DNA from: Hypoxylon rubiginosum
Lineage: Eukaryota; Ascomycota; Sordariomycetes; Xylariales; Hypoxylaceae
Assembly (NCBI GenBank): GCA_902806565.1
Contig: CADCXA010000063.1
Coordinates: forward strand, 41,459 to 105,458
Length of the DNA: 64,000 bases
Direction of reading: 5' to 3'
Position numbers and translations under genes: made by a program. Below, one piece after another: positions 23,144 to 33,220 of this stretch. Numbering within the stretch: position 1 is the stretch's first letter; each line of letters starts with the position of its first letter. The notes under the pieces are model-generated. The model saw only the letters and a program-made list of their open reading frames with translations. It did no database searches and was not told the origin of the DNA.

Positions 23144-23829
23144 CTTGGTATGTCGTGTAACGAAAGCTTGGTCGAAAATCCTGTTCGTGGAATGATTTCT
23201 AGTCGAATGTGTTGGGTTATTAGACTATTAGGAGAGTGTTTGATGGTGCTGGCGCTTGATAGTCACACCTTCGATGGTTTCCCGCCAGCCCTGTTATGTA
23301 GTCGCGTGATATAAAAGAGCACGGCACGGTGTTACAGCCATCTATTGTGATTGTAAGATGCTGTTGATGCTCGAAGAATGGTAATCAATTAGACAGTGCA
23401 CTGGCATCAAGGCGCTCTTTCACTACGTTGAGTAACAAAAAGGCGAGTCGACAAAGAAACGGATGCGGTAACAAAAGAAGAGGCTATTTAGAATTAGAAT
23501 CGAGGCGCATCACACAATACTCGTTATTCAAAGCAAATTATTGCTCTATGCTACACCACTATGAAGGCGCGATATTGAATTAGAGCACAATATATTATCA
23601 GTCAATTTAAAGATGCAAAGGGCCGACAGCGAACCGGGTATCTCTGCTGGTTGTCGTTATCCCAGTACTTAATTACCCAGGTGTTTACGGCGCCGCTTAC
23701 TTGATATTCTTTATCAGGTACGTAGGATTATCGCTGTGTAGGAGACTAGTAAGTGTTACATATTGTTAAGAACATCATACCCCTGATGACCTGATACCCC
23801 CTAGCCTCATTAGTCCACCTATTGTTCAC
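23144..23829. other. Intergenic, no gene seen
   Basis: Upstream region of the hypothetical gene and spacer to the reductase relic. Short ORFs only, with no recognisable product. Confidence 0.5.
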
Positions 23830-24600
23830 CAAGGCACCCATCTTGAACCCAGAAATAAACCGTACATTATCCGAAGGTCCTCCGGTGCGATCCGCCTACA
23901 GGCTCTCCCAAAAGTCGAGTAGTTTGAAAGCCGGGTTTTCGGCTGCTACCTCGCCATCGTTCGCGTCGCTACTCGCCCGCAGATTAGCTACCCAAGTCGC
24001 CGTAGTCTACTAGTGCATCGGTGAGCAGGTCGGCCGGCACGAAGTCAATGTTGTCGAAGCGCGAGCCCAGGCTGTTAGGCACTTGATCCAGGTGTAGCGA
24101 ACTAAGAACCAGGCTGGGGAGCCACTCTGTAGAATTCCGTAGCCCGCGGCGTCGCACGGGACCAGCAACCTGGCCATTGTGGGTGATGGTCGCGGGCAAG
24201 ACTACCTCCAAGGTGCTGCGCTGCAGCGTTGACAAGCAGCTCGGCGACGAACTTGGCGCGACCATAGCCGAAAGCAGCAGGCGTGTCTAGTATGTCGAGA
24301 ACTTCTTCGGGACCTGGGCCGCTTGTGTATCCTTCCACAGCGGTGATCACTGATCGAAGAGATAAATACGAATTGTGTTGAGACAGGAGCGTCTAGCTGA
24401 GGATGGACTGCGGACAGAGCCACGTTAAAATTGGCCGGCCAGGCAGAGTACCGCCATAAGCTTCGGCTTGAAGACTGTGGTGGATGTAGTCCTCGCGGAA
24501 GTAATTGCGGAACAATACCGGTCTCAGTCATAGGTCCTGAAAGGTTTTGCTCAATAAGGGCGAGCACTGTATAGTCAGAAGCTCTTCGACCGCCGGTGCC
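23830..24600 (-). pseudogene. Relic of a thioester-reductase (R) domain of an NRPS-like or adenylate-forming reductase
   Basis: Three minus-strand frames must be combined. One gives FVFISSIS, the next GYGRAKFVAELLVNAAAQ (the GYG..K..AE signature of NAD(P)-dependent extended short-chain reductases), and the third NGQVAGPV followed by EWLPSLVLSS and IDFVPADLL, in the order typical of Lys2-type terminal reductase domains. A further piece, ENPAFKLLDFWESL, lies near 23,900 and is followed by a stop. The frame changes at about 24,200–24,350 and the in-frame stops show it is broken. No adenylation or carrier domain is visible nearby, so this is the isolated 3' end of a lost gene. Confidence 0.75.
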
Positions 24601-25706
24601 GTGGGATGGCGTAGCGGCTTAATGACATTAGAATTGGCGTCGATGTGATGAATGTCTGAGGAACGGTGTGCCTCCGGGTTATTCCGAGGCGATGTCACAA
24701 AAAGCTAGCAACAAAACCAACAACAATACACGAACCGCATAGCCAGTTTTCACTGCAGCCAGTACCGGTGCTGCGTATCGCACATCGTTTGGGCCAATAT
24801 ACCTACCTACATGTAGGTTAGGTAGGTTAAGACGTCTGGGTTAGAGCCATAGCGGCCCGGACCGCCAAGCTAAGACGTGGGAGTGCCTGTTTACTGTTAG
24901 GCGGTTAGTTGACTGTTTGGCTGTGGGGGAGACGGCAGGCGGGGTAATTATACGGAGAGCTCACGTCCTAATATCTCTTTGGATAGATCGTCGCTGGAGG
25001 CATCGCCATAGGTAAGTCTTCAAGTATAAGAATAAATTGCATGACTTAGCCGTTACAGATAGCATTCGGCAAGCTGTCGTGAGACACCATGCCTAGTCCC
25101 TTCTGGAAACAACCCCTGAAACTGTCACCACCTTTCTATTGCAAACTGCTCGTCGATGTAGCCTATGTAACCACCATATGCGCGCCGTAGCAGATGAGTA
25201 TCGAGAGTTGTTAGGCGACTTGAATTTAGCCAAGGAAGTCTCCCTCATAGGGGGTGAGGACGAAGAGGTGGCGATGATCTCCTTGGTCGCTGGTCTACCC
25301 CTGTCATCACACCCTGGTGGCTCGTACTAGACAGGAAAAGTTGATATAAAAGCCTCCAGTACTGAAAATTATACGATCTAAAGATGGAGTCCTCCATACC
25401 ACCTACGCTGCACTGGCTGTGGTGGTTGGGCTACTACCAACTCCGAGTCAGTTGTTAGATTAGGGTTGTGTTAACGTTGTAGACGGGGGGGGGGGAATAA
25501 ACCAAGTTCTCCTGGGACAGTGGGGATTAGGTCACCATCCAGCCACCCCAACACAGTACCTGGGTACCCTACAGGCACTGTCCGTCCTGTCTACACCACC
25601 TCTACACAGAGAATTAAGTTATAAAAATAATAATTGTTATTGTCTTGTTTAAAAAAACAAAGGTAGCGAAAGAAATCTTAACAAGAGTTAATATTTAGAA
25701 AAAATA
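24601..25706. other. Intergenic, no gene seen; 11-G run at 25485–25495
   Basis: Contains a TAGG/CCTA palindromic patch near 24,800–24,830 and a run of eleven G at 25485–25495. A 63-codon ORF at 25139–25330 has no recognisable family. Confidence 0.5.
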
Positions 25707-25815
25707 TGACAAGAACGAGATTCGAACTCGCGCGGGTTGCCCCAGAAGAATGCTGCCTGTTGTACAGGTAAGACGAATCTTGAGTCTTCCGCCTTAACCG
25801 CTCGGCCATCTTGCC
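25707..25815 (-). tRNA. tRNA-Leu (CAA) with intron
   Basis: Minus-strand gene. The acceptor stem GGCAAGA (25815–25809) pairs with TCTTGTC (25714–25708), with A as discriminator at 25707. A long variable arm typical of class II tRNA-Leu (GGG-CAA-CCC) and a T-loop TTCGAAT are present. The anticodon CAA is at 25782–25780. The anticodon stem GAAGA/TCTTC closes only when about 28 nt (about 25751–25778) are removed directly after position 37, as is usual for eukaryotic tRNA-Leu(CAA). The intron contains CCTGT...ACAGG, able to pair. A T-run on the minus strand follows (25704–25699), as expected for a Pol III stop. Confidence 0.93.
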
Positions 25816-26165
25816 ATTGGTTGTAATCCCTGTTAACACAGTTTCTATTACCTTCGTGGGAGTCGGAGCTCCACTACGATCCGACCAAGTGGAGCTTGGT
25901 CCATCTAGGCCGATCTTTGGATGGAGTCTTGCCGGGCAGCCCGGGACTGCTATCTAGTATCATTATCTTCTGAGAGCGTTAGGTTTGGTTTTTCTAGACG
26001 GTGTCATCTAGCCCGGCAGATTCAAGAGACGTAGCAGCTTTATTGATGTTGCGGGCACGGCGCGCATTTCGAAAAGGATGACACATCAGGGTTAACGCCG
26101 ACGCGGTTCACCAGAACGCTCAGGATAGGGGGATCCTTTTCCAACGACGCCTCCAACTGACGTCA
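25816..26165. other. Intergenic, possible upstream remains of the FAD enzyme relic
   Basis: No open frame. The last ~60 bp may belong to the broken monooxygenase, but I could not align them convincingly. Confidence 0.4.
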
Positions 26166-26640
26166 CGGTGGCTTTCGAAGACGGCACCGACGCTCACTTG
26201 GATGCTGTTATCGGGGCAGACGGCATTTTCGGCTCCGTTCGAAACCATGTCGTGGGAGAGGAGCTGGAGAAGTATGCCGCCTCTCCGGCCGGGTGGTGGG
26301 ACTGCAGACATCTAGTGCCTTTCGAGAAGACGAGGGCTGCGCTCGGAGAGGAGTCCTTTAAGGTCGATCGCCAGTACGCCCGGCTTGGTGATGGCGCAGC
26401 CATGCTTCATGGCATCGTCGAGAACCGAACAATGGTCCAGTGCATTATAGCAGTTGTTGACAAGAGCCTCTCAACCGACCGAAAGCGAGTATTCACAAGA
26501 CAGGTGCTTGAGGATACACTGCCTGCAAGTTGGTATGAGGGTCCCGTGGCCAAGGGTATGGTCGAGGTACGTTCTTACGCCATGAAACATTTCTCAAATG
26601 GAACTACAGAGCCTCGTCGCTGAAAAGAAAGGGCGAACGG
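26166..26640 (+). pseudogene. Relic of an FAD-dependent monooxygenase (salicylate-hydroxylase-like)
   Basis: An open stretch encodes VAFEDGTDAHLDAVIGADGI followed by FGSVR. This matches the internal GADG..S.VR block of class A flavoprotein monooxygenases, which contacts FAD and NAD(P)H. About 110 further residues fit the middle of such enzymes. The N-terminal GxGxxG dinucleotide-binding segment and the C-terminal GD.AH block are both missing. A possible GTACGT...CAG intron occurs near 26,568–26,611, but no family sequence follows it. This is a truncated fragment of about a third of a normal ~400-aa enzyme. Confidence 0.7.
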
Positions 26641-26699
26641 GGTCGAAGTAGTAGGACTAAGCGGATTAAGCTTGAAGAAAAAGGAACCTCGGCCGAGCT

Positions 26700-28430
26700 C
26701 CTAGTTCCTAGAAGAATTTAACAAAGCACGCCCAGTCACCGATGACGATCCGGACGTTGTTCGATTCCAATACAATATCCGAACCTTCATTCAAAACCCA
26801 GCCAAGACCCTGGGGAAGCTATACCACACAGAAGCCCCTCGTGTTTTCCGATCCTCCGCGCCCTGTCAGAGAATTCGGGACGCAGTTTGGTATTCTTTCG
26901 GAAGACCTACCGATCGGCCGCGTCGCCAGAAGAAGGAAGACGACGCCAAGCATAACGCCGAGGAGAAGCACGCCGGTTCCCCCTTCAAGAAACGGAAGAC
27001 GTCGTCGGCCTTCCGCGAGAGCACTCGAAGGACCACAGACAAAAGCGACACGCGCAAGAAGAAGGCGTTAGTGTTCGCCCGCCCGTCAGTCAACCCCCAC
27101 AGCGATTGGGATCCATTGGCAAATAATGGATGTTAACGGCGCGGGCATCCCTTGGGAAAAGGTCCGTTTCGCCAACTCGACCAGCGAGATCGAGTTAGGA
27201 AAATTTACGTTGGAGCAACAATGGCGCGCAATTGATAGATACGACATCATGCAACGCCGGTATGTGACAACCGCCTCCTACGATACATCATTCGCCGTCA
27301 CTTGTACGTCTGCCACCATGGGGAGGTAGATGATGATGGGAAAATGGGCGTTTCTCAACCGTGAAGAAATACGGTCCTTCATTCAAGGTACCAAGTCAAC
27401 CTTGTATTTGCCATATTCATACCAACGACCCTTCATTTATACACTACTCAAAGCACTCGTCACCATATCGCAGTCGACCACACAGGACTGGAAGGATTTC
27501 GGCGAGCAGAATACCGTCACAGCGCAGCCAACCAAGACACCACATCCGATGAACCCAGCAGTCAATCCAGATCCGGAGGAAGGGCAGGAGACAGTCGACG
27601 CAGAGGTATTACCTATTCGTCTTTTCCTTATCTATTATCCTCTGACTCTTAACCCTAAGGCGTTACATTTCTACTGCCCTGGAGAAGAGTCCGCTCCTAA
27701 AGCCCCACTGTGGAAAGACCGTGTTGCTGTCTTTAACGACAGCAAGCTTATCTACAACCTGGAGAATGACGAGGAGGAGACGTAAGCCTACAAATTCAAT
27801 TCCGACAAGTCGGCTCTCCTCGAGCGACCCCATTACCGACATGGACCAGCCGAGCGTCCTCGGGACGTCGACTGGCGAGTGTGGGACCTCCAGCCAGCGA
27901 AGAACCTCCTGGAGCACAAGACCTACCCCGGAAAGGCGAAGGAGGAGGACTGCTTAAACTACCTCCTCAATACTCACGACTTCAACGAGGAATCTGACCA
28001 GAAGCCTGACGGACCGCGCCTTAAAGAACCACTAGACAAGCCCCTCTCAAACTTATATCCGAGGAAATATAAATTTGAATAGGTGACCTGGGAGGAAGGC
28101 CAGCCACTTGGCGTAGGCCCCACCAACGTAGAGGCTATAACCGAACATCTGGGGTGGATTATGCCACGACAGCGAAGGCATGGTGTAGGTCTCGGTGGAG
28201 ACCCTACGGATGCCGTGGTCAATGCCTGGTGTAAGGGCCATATCGACGTGCCGGTCCCTGCTATTTTCAAGGAGCCGGAAGATCCATGGAGCGTATACCC
28301 TGAGGGCCAGGTAACGATGACGAGCAACAAAGAGAATACCTTCGACATCATCTCTAAGCGAGAGCTTATTAAACGAAACCGCACCGGCCAATCGCCAGAA
28401 TATTCCGAACAGGTGGGGGGGTTAAGTTAA
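26700..28430 (+). pseudogene. Unknown gene remnant or multi-exon gene of unknown function
   Basis: A succession of plus-strand open stretches in changing frames: 26742–27071, 27126–27329 and 27330–27785 (same frame, split by a TAG at 27327), then 27721–27957, 27879–28082 and 28083–28430. The composition is protein-like (many charged residues and a basic KKRK segment near 26,990) and all pieces face the same way. I recognise no domain. It may be one degraded gene, or a spliced gene whose introns I cannot place with confidence. The GTATTA...AAG stretch at about 27,606–27,659 could be an intron. Confidence 0.4.
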
Positions 28431-28649
28431 GCCTTCATTCTCAATCTCCCCAGCAATACAAGCACTCTACAAGGGCCTCAGCTTCACTCCCACCCACAGC
28501 AAGGAAAAGCGCCGAATGAGAGGGCAATTGGGCAGAGGGGGCGGGGCTATAACCGGATATCAACTGAGGACTCAAGTTTGGGATCCCTATCATAGATTGA
28601 CTACCCATCTACCTCTTTAACTATCGGGAGCTTCGTTCGTTCATTGCAC

Positions 28650-31600
28650 TTATGTTAGCTCTAGTGTCTGATCTGCGATTTCTTCATAGAACTTCTTCCG
28701 CAATGCATCTCCATCCATCATGCCATGAACATAACTTTCTCCTATAAGTTGATAATACCTCCTAGAATCCCTCTCTTTCGCCTTCTCTTTATTCTTACCT
28801 GCTTCATCTTCCCCCTTTTCTCCATCCCCCCCCTTTTCTCCATCCCCCCCTTTTCCTCCATCTTCCCCCTTTCCTCCCTCTTCCCCCTTTCCTCCCTCTT
28901 CCCCCTTTTCTTCCTCTTCCCCCTTTTCTTCCTTTTCTTCCTTTCCTCCCTCTTCCCCCTTTTCTTCCTTTTCTTCCCTTTCTTCCTTTTCTTCCTTTTC
29001 TTCTTTTTCTTCTTTTTCTTCGTTTTCTCTTTTCTCTCCCTTTTCTCCCCTTCCTCCCCCTGTGCTTTTATCATTTTTTTCCACTTTGTGTTTTATGCTG
29101 TCATCCTCTCTAAGCCTTTCAAGCTTTGCATTAACTTCCTTCGTCTGCGACTGTATATATTCTTTGTCCTTTTCCGATATATCACTTGCACGAAATCTGA
29201 GTCTTCGGATGCGTTTTTCTTCACACCGTTTGACGGCAGACTTTAAAGATTCCGCTGCATCATCAAACTCTTCCATCCTTAATTCGTCATCCGTTTTCTC
29301 TGCCCCTTCTTTGAGAATGACTGGAACTGTACAGCCGTAGATGATTCCGATTTTATCTCCAATGCTGACTTTTCCAGATGCGAGTCCTAGAATACCTTCT
29401 TTGGTTTTGAACAACCGCCGATTCCATACAACCGCCTGAACCCTTCGACAAAACTCAGCAATGATGGAATTCCGCTCGTCGTTTATCAAGGCTATCGTGT
29501 TAATTCCCCCACTCAACAAACCCCCCTTAGCTGCCGACTCCCTACACGCCCTGGCGTAGTAGTACGGCGGGTTTCGATTGTCCTTGCCTCGATCCGCGAC
29601 AAGCGTCCTCCAGAATTCATCTGGGGGCTCGTACTTGTGGGGCTCTTCCCAGCCGCCTAGCTGAAGCCAAGAAGCCGGGATGGAACCGTTCTGCGAAGCA
29701 TCTGCCACCTCGGCGACCTCGTCAAAAATGAAACCTCTAACATAAAGACTGTAACGGCCATGGAGGCCGCAATGAGGTCGTTTCCTAAACTTCAAGGTTT
29801 TGAGGTCTGGTCTTCTCGTCTGCGCGGCGTTGTAGTTTCGATGCCCATCTTCGGGGACGCCGACCAGCGGATCGGCATTCACTCTGCCCGTCTTCTGAAT
29901 ATTCATGCCGGGGTGGTGAAATAGACCGAAGGGTGCAGACGAAGCTAATGGCATCCAACATGGTAACGGTACATCAAGCTCCGCAGCGGTGTCGCTTCTG
30001 TCTGCATTCTTGTTTGTATTTACAACCAAGGTCTGCTTCCGAGGGCTGCCACTGAGAGTCTGATCTAGTTCCGGTACTTTTTCGAGTCTCTTGAGGCCTT
30101 GGAAGTGTTTTTGCCAGTGGCAATCCTCCGGTTTCCATCCACTGTCTTTCCATTCCTGGTTAGGTTCGGATTCCCACTGATTCCATTTCTCAATTGCGGC
30201 CTCAAAATACTTCTTCGTCGTGCGTTTATCATCCACTACTTTTTCAGGGTCACTGGGATCCTTATTTTTCCAGCCACTAGTTTTGGACGGGGGCCTCTCC
30301 TTAATTGATGCCGGTTCTTTTTGTAGACGGATCGATTGACTTTTGCGTGGCTCCAGAGCCCACGGACGACAGAGAATATCTAAGGCCTGGACAGAGTCCA
30401 ACTCACACGAACGCTGAATACTAAACTCTACAAAGTCGCGGCACACGTCAGAATATGGTCTGCCATAATCTACTCGGAATGGCTTCTCTTCAAGGAAAAC
30501 GGTGATATTTGTTCGCATGAACAGCGCGTATTCTTCATCCATAGAAGCTGAATTTTCGACGAACGGTAAGGCGTCCCGAGCGACAGCCAAGAGTGAGTAT
30601 ATGACGTCTCGCGGCTCCGAAGTTTGGAAGATGAACATGCTAGTTACTAAGAACTGCAGGCTGAGCAGACTCCGTCTCTCCAGGGGATCGATCGTGTGGA
30701 CCTCACCCCCTGATTTGGAAATCGTTGGAGTCTTTGGATCTTTAGCCGTGTGGTCGTCCGATCTCTTCGTCCGGAAGACCTTGCCAGTTGCTTGCACCAG
30801 GAGACTGGCCCCCAGTTCAGAGACATGCTCGAACCAACCTGGGATATGGCGAAACTTCTCGTCCTTCCGCATCACCTCGGAAAGACGATGCGTCGCTGTT
30901 TCCACCTCAACAAACAGCTCCACTGCCACGGCGAAATCGTCCCATGAAATCTTGTCAGGGCCGCAGTAGATTTTCGCCTTTCGAGCCAAGGAAATCTCTT
31001 GGACCATCCACCGACGGGAGAACCAAGGTCGTTGCATGAGCATCATCAACGCCTGCCATTTGTGTGCATATTTCTTGTCCGAGCAGATGGAATCGAAATT
31101 GTTCAGCTCCATAACTTCTTGCTTGATGAATCTGATTGCCACCTTACTCTCCTCGTTGCCTTCCCCGAGCCAGATGCACACCTGCTCTGCTCGGGTATAA
31201 ATTCTTGACATCATCTGGACCTGATGATTTCGTTCGTTGTCGTCCTTCTGGTTGATGCAGATGGAGTCTATCCAGACAGTCCTGCTCTCGTTCGTCTTCC
31301 TTAGGTATTTCAATGCTAAAGCGAGGTCCCTTTTTATCCTTCTCTTATATGGTTGGTCGTTCTGCTCGATGATAATTGCAAACTCCTCCTCCTCCTCGCC
31401 CCAACACCACGACAGAGCTTCATATTTGATCTGATTCTCCAAAATGATGTCGTATTGCGCGCTTGGATTCTTCTTCTTCTCCAAGTCCGGTTCTTGCTCT
31501 GGGCCGCTCTGACTTGTCTTCTCTTCCGGTTTCTTTCGATCCTCCCTTCGCCTTGTAGGGATGTGATATTCATTGTCGTAGTCCGCATCAATTAGTTCAC

Positions 31601-31826
31601 AGTTGATTTGGGAAACATTGGAAGCGGCAGGTTTCAAGCGTAAAAGACGAATTCTCTTTTTCGTGTTTGGCAATCTGTTATACTTGAATTCGCTGACCTT
31701 AGTTAGATCAGGGTCATCGAATCTTTGAAGCTGAGATTGGCCCTGTACGCCCTGTCCCTCGTTATCCGCTGGGACTAAATGAAAGGCTCGATCGCCTATC
31801 ACTATCCTGCCCTGTTGCACATCCAT
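28650..31826 (-). CDS. HET-domain protein with E/K/G-rich insert
   Basis: A 1058-aa single-exon member of the heterokaryon-incompatibility (HET, PF06985) family. These proteins act in non-self recognition and programmed cell death when unlike hyphae fuse. The three diagnostic blocks are present: YEALSWCWG (about 135–143), VWIDSICINQ (184–193) followed by QMMSRIYTRAEQVCIWLG, and RPWFSRRWMVQEI (266–278). The C-terminus has YYQLIGESYVHGMMDGDAL (about residue 1028 on), a conserved HET C-terminal element. Just before it is a ~95-residue tract of EKEEK, GEEGGK and GDGEKG units, encoded by a polypyrimidine/polypurine minisatellite. The protein is longer than typical HET genes (600–800 aa). The ATG at 31826 is the first of the frame. 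Confidence 0.92.
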   Translation of the reverse strand: MDVQQGRIVIGDRAFHLVPADNEGQGVQGQSQLQRFDDPDLTKVSEFKYNRLPNTKKRIRLLRLKPAASNVSQINCELIDADYDNEYHIPTRRREDRKKPEEKTSQSGPEQEPDLEKKKNPSAQYDIILENQIKYEALSWCWGEEEEEFAIIIEQNDQPYKRRIKRDLALALKYLRKTNESRTVWIDSICINQKDDNERNHQVQMMSRIYTRAEQVCIWLGEGNEESKVAIRFIKQEVMELNNFDSICSDKKYAHKWQALMMLMQRPWFSRRWMVQEISLARKAKIYCGPDKISWDDFAVAVELFVEVETATHRLSEVMRKDEKFRHIPGWFEHVSELGASLLVQATGKVFRTKRSDDHTAKDPKTPTISKSGGEVHTIDPLERRSLLSLQFLVTSMFIFQTSEPRDVIYSLLAVARDALPFVENSASMDEEYALFMRTNITVFLEEKPFRVDYGRPYSDVCRDFVEFSIQRSCELDSVQALDILCRPWALEPRKSQSIRLQKEPASIKERPPSKTSGWKNKDPSDPEKVVDDKRTTKKYFEAAIEKWNQWESEPNQEWKDSGWKPEDCHWQKHFQGLKRLEKVPELDQTLSGSPRKQTLVVNTNKNADRSDTAAELDVPLPCWMPLASSAPFGLFHHPGMNIQKTGRVNADPLVGVPEDGHRNYNAAQTRRPDLKTLKFRKRPHCGLHGRYSLYVRGFIFDEVAEVADASQNGSIPASWLQLGGWEEPHKYEPPDEFWRTLVADRGKDNRNPPYYYARACRESAAKGGLLSGGINTIALINDERNSIIAEFCRRVQAVVWNRRLFKTKEGILGLASGKVSIGDKIGIIYGCTVPVILKEGAEKTDDELRMEEFDDAAESLKSAVKRCEEKRIRRLRFRASDISEKDKEYIQSQTKEVNAKLERLREDDSIKHKVEKNDKSTGGGRGEKGEKRENEEKEEKEEKEEKEEREEKEEKGEEGGKEEKEEKGEEEEKGEEGGKGEEGGKGEDGGKGGDGEKGGDGEKGEDEAGKNKEKAKERDSRRYYQLIGESYVHGMMDGDALRKKFYEEIADQTLELT
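28789..29060. repeat. Coding minisatellite, polypyrimidine/polypurine tract in HET gene
   Basis: Imperfect 6–18 bp units of C- and T-only sequence on the plus strand. 28861–29021 (161 nt) contains no purine at all. It encodes the E/K/G-rich tract of the HET protein on the minus strand. Such perfect homopurine mirror-prone tracts are prone to slippage and to triplex formation. Confidence 0.9.
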
Positions 31827-32892
31827 AGTAGTTAATGATCCGGTTCTTATATGATAGGATGAAAATCTGAAGGTAAAACCAGGACAATGAATAAACGATA
31901 TATCACGGTATTAAGACTAAGCTCAGAAACGCAACCCCCGCGGAAGAGGTAAGAAATAAATATGCATCGGGACTCTACTTTCTCTTGCCTCGCTAACCTA
32001 GACCGCGGGCAGAGTTCTCTTCTATCAAGGTGTCAGCTGGCTTACAGAATAGTACTATGCAGCCACTTCCTGCGAAAACCCGCTTTATAATTAGAGATCT
32101 CCCAGCCTGCTTCATCGCATACAACCCCCTGACACCACTACGAGGTGACTCGATACTCTACACGTTTAACAAAATTAACATGAAAATATAGTAGTCTTTA
32201 CAGTTTGCCCGGCCTCAAATAGATTCATGGGAGGGACCTCCCACGACGAATCCCTGCTGAAGAATACCGCTTAACTTGTTCCCCTGTTGTATCTAACGAA
32301 CCACGTAACCGCTGCCTACTCCAATGGCGTCTAATATATCAGCTGAAAATAGCCGCCCCTAGTGGCGGCAAGTAACATTACCTAGCGCGAGGCTCTTGCG
32401 ATATAAATATTTTTTTCTCATTAACTTTCCCGGAAGCTGCATGGACTAGCCGCCGATCTCATCCTTGTATCTGTTCAGTTATCACCCTAGAGTTGGGGGC
32501 TTAAGCCACTCGAAAGAAGCCCCGAGATCTCTGCACCAATGCTCATCACAGTGATCATACGACTGGTGGCATTGAATCTCCCAGTCTATACTAAAAACAT
32601 ATCTGGCGGCCAATCATTCTACCCAGAGAATGGTTCCACTGCAGGTGTAATATTGCTTCGAAGCATATAGTTACATCACTCTTCTCATCTGGCAGTCGCA
32701 GCAGTTAAAGAATTGAAACCTGATTTCCAGGGCGATTTCATTAATTCATTTTTAAAGAAATTTTAACTTGATATTCAAGTTTCATCTATTTTATTAATAC
32801 GGAATAGTTTGTTTTATTAATAATAATCTATTAAGGTACCTAAATATATAAATATATAAAAGTTAATTAAAATTAATCTTAATTTTAAACGT
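31827..32892. other. Intergenic; becomes AT-rich towards the retrotransposon
   Basis: HET gene upstream region. From about 32,740 the composition turns AT-rich even before the LTR element begins, so the element sits inside an older AT-rich patch. No gene is seen. Confidence 0.5.
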
Positions 32893-32897
32893 GGAAA

Positions 32898-33220
32898 TGT
32901 TACACGGTTTAATTTAAATAACTTATTTAATTAAAAAAACTTATAGTTATAAATCTTAATAAATATATATTTTATATATTAATATATAAGTTAACTAAAA
33001 ATAAATAAATAAAAATAACTTAAATTAAAATAATAAAACTAATATATATTAATTAAATATTTAAAATAATAATAAAATAAAAATTAAATAATAATTTTAA
33101 AATATAAATAAAACTTTAAATTTTTATTTAAATTAAAAAAAATTAAAAATTTTAAAACTTATAAAAATTATTATATTAAATTAAAGTTATTTTAAATTTT
33201 TAATATAAACTTTTATTATA
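32898..33220 (+). repeat. 5' LTR
   Basis: 323 bp, starting TGTTACACGG. Compared with the 3' LTR, all but one visible difference are transitions (C/T or G/A), for example TGTTACACGG versus TATTATATAA. This is the RIP signature. The last bases are TTATTATA, where the 3' copy keeps TTATTACA. Confidence 0.93.

Noticed and set aside
28725..29246. 173-codon Phe/Leu-rich ORF on the plus strand
   Set aside because: It is the antisense of the E/K-rich minisatellite in the HET gene. The hydrophobic look comes from CTT/TTC codons.
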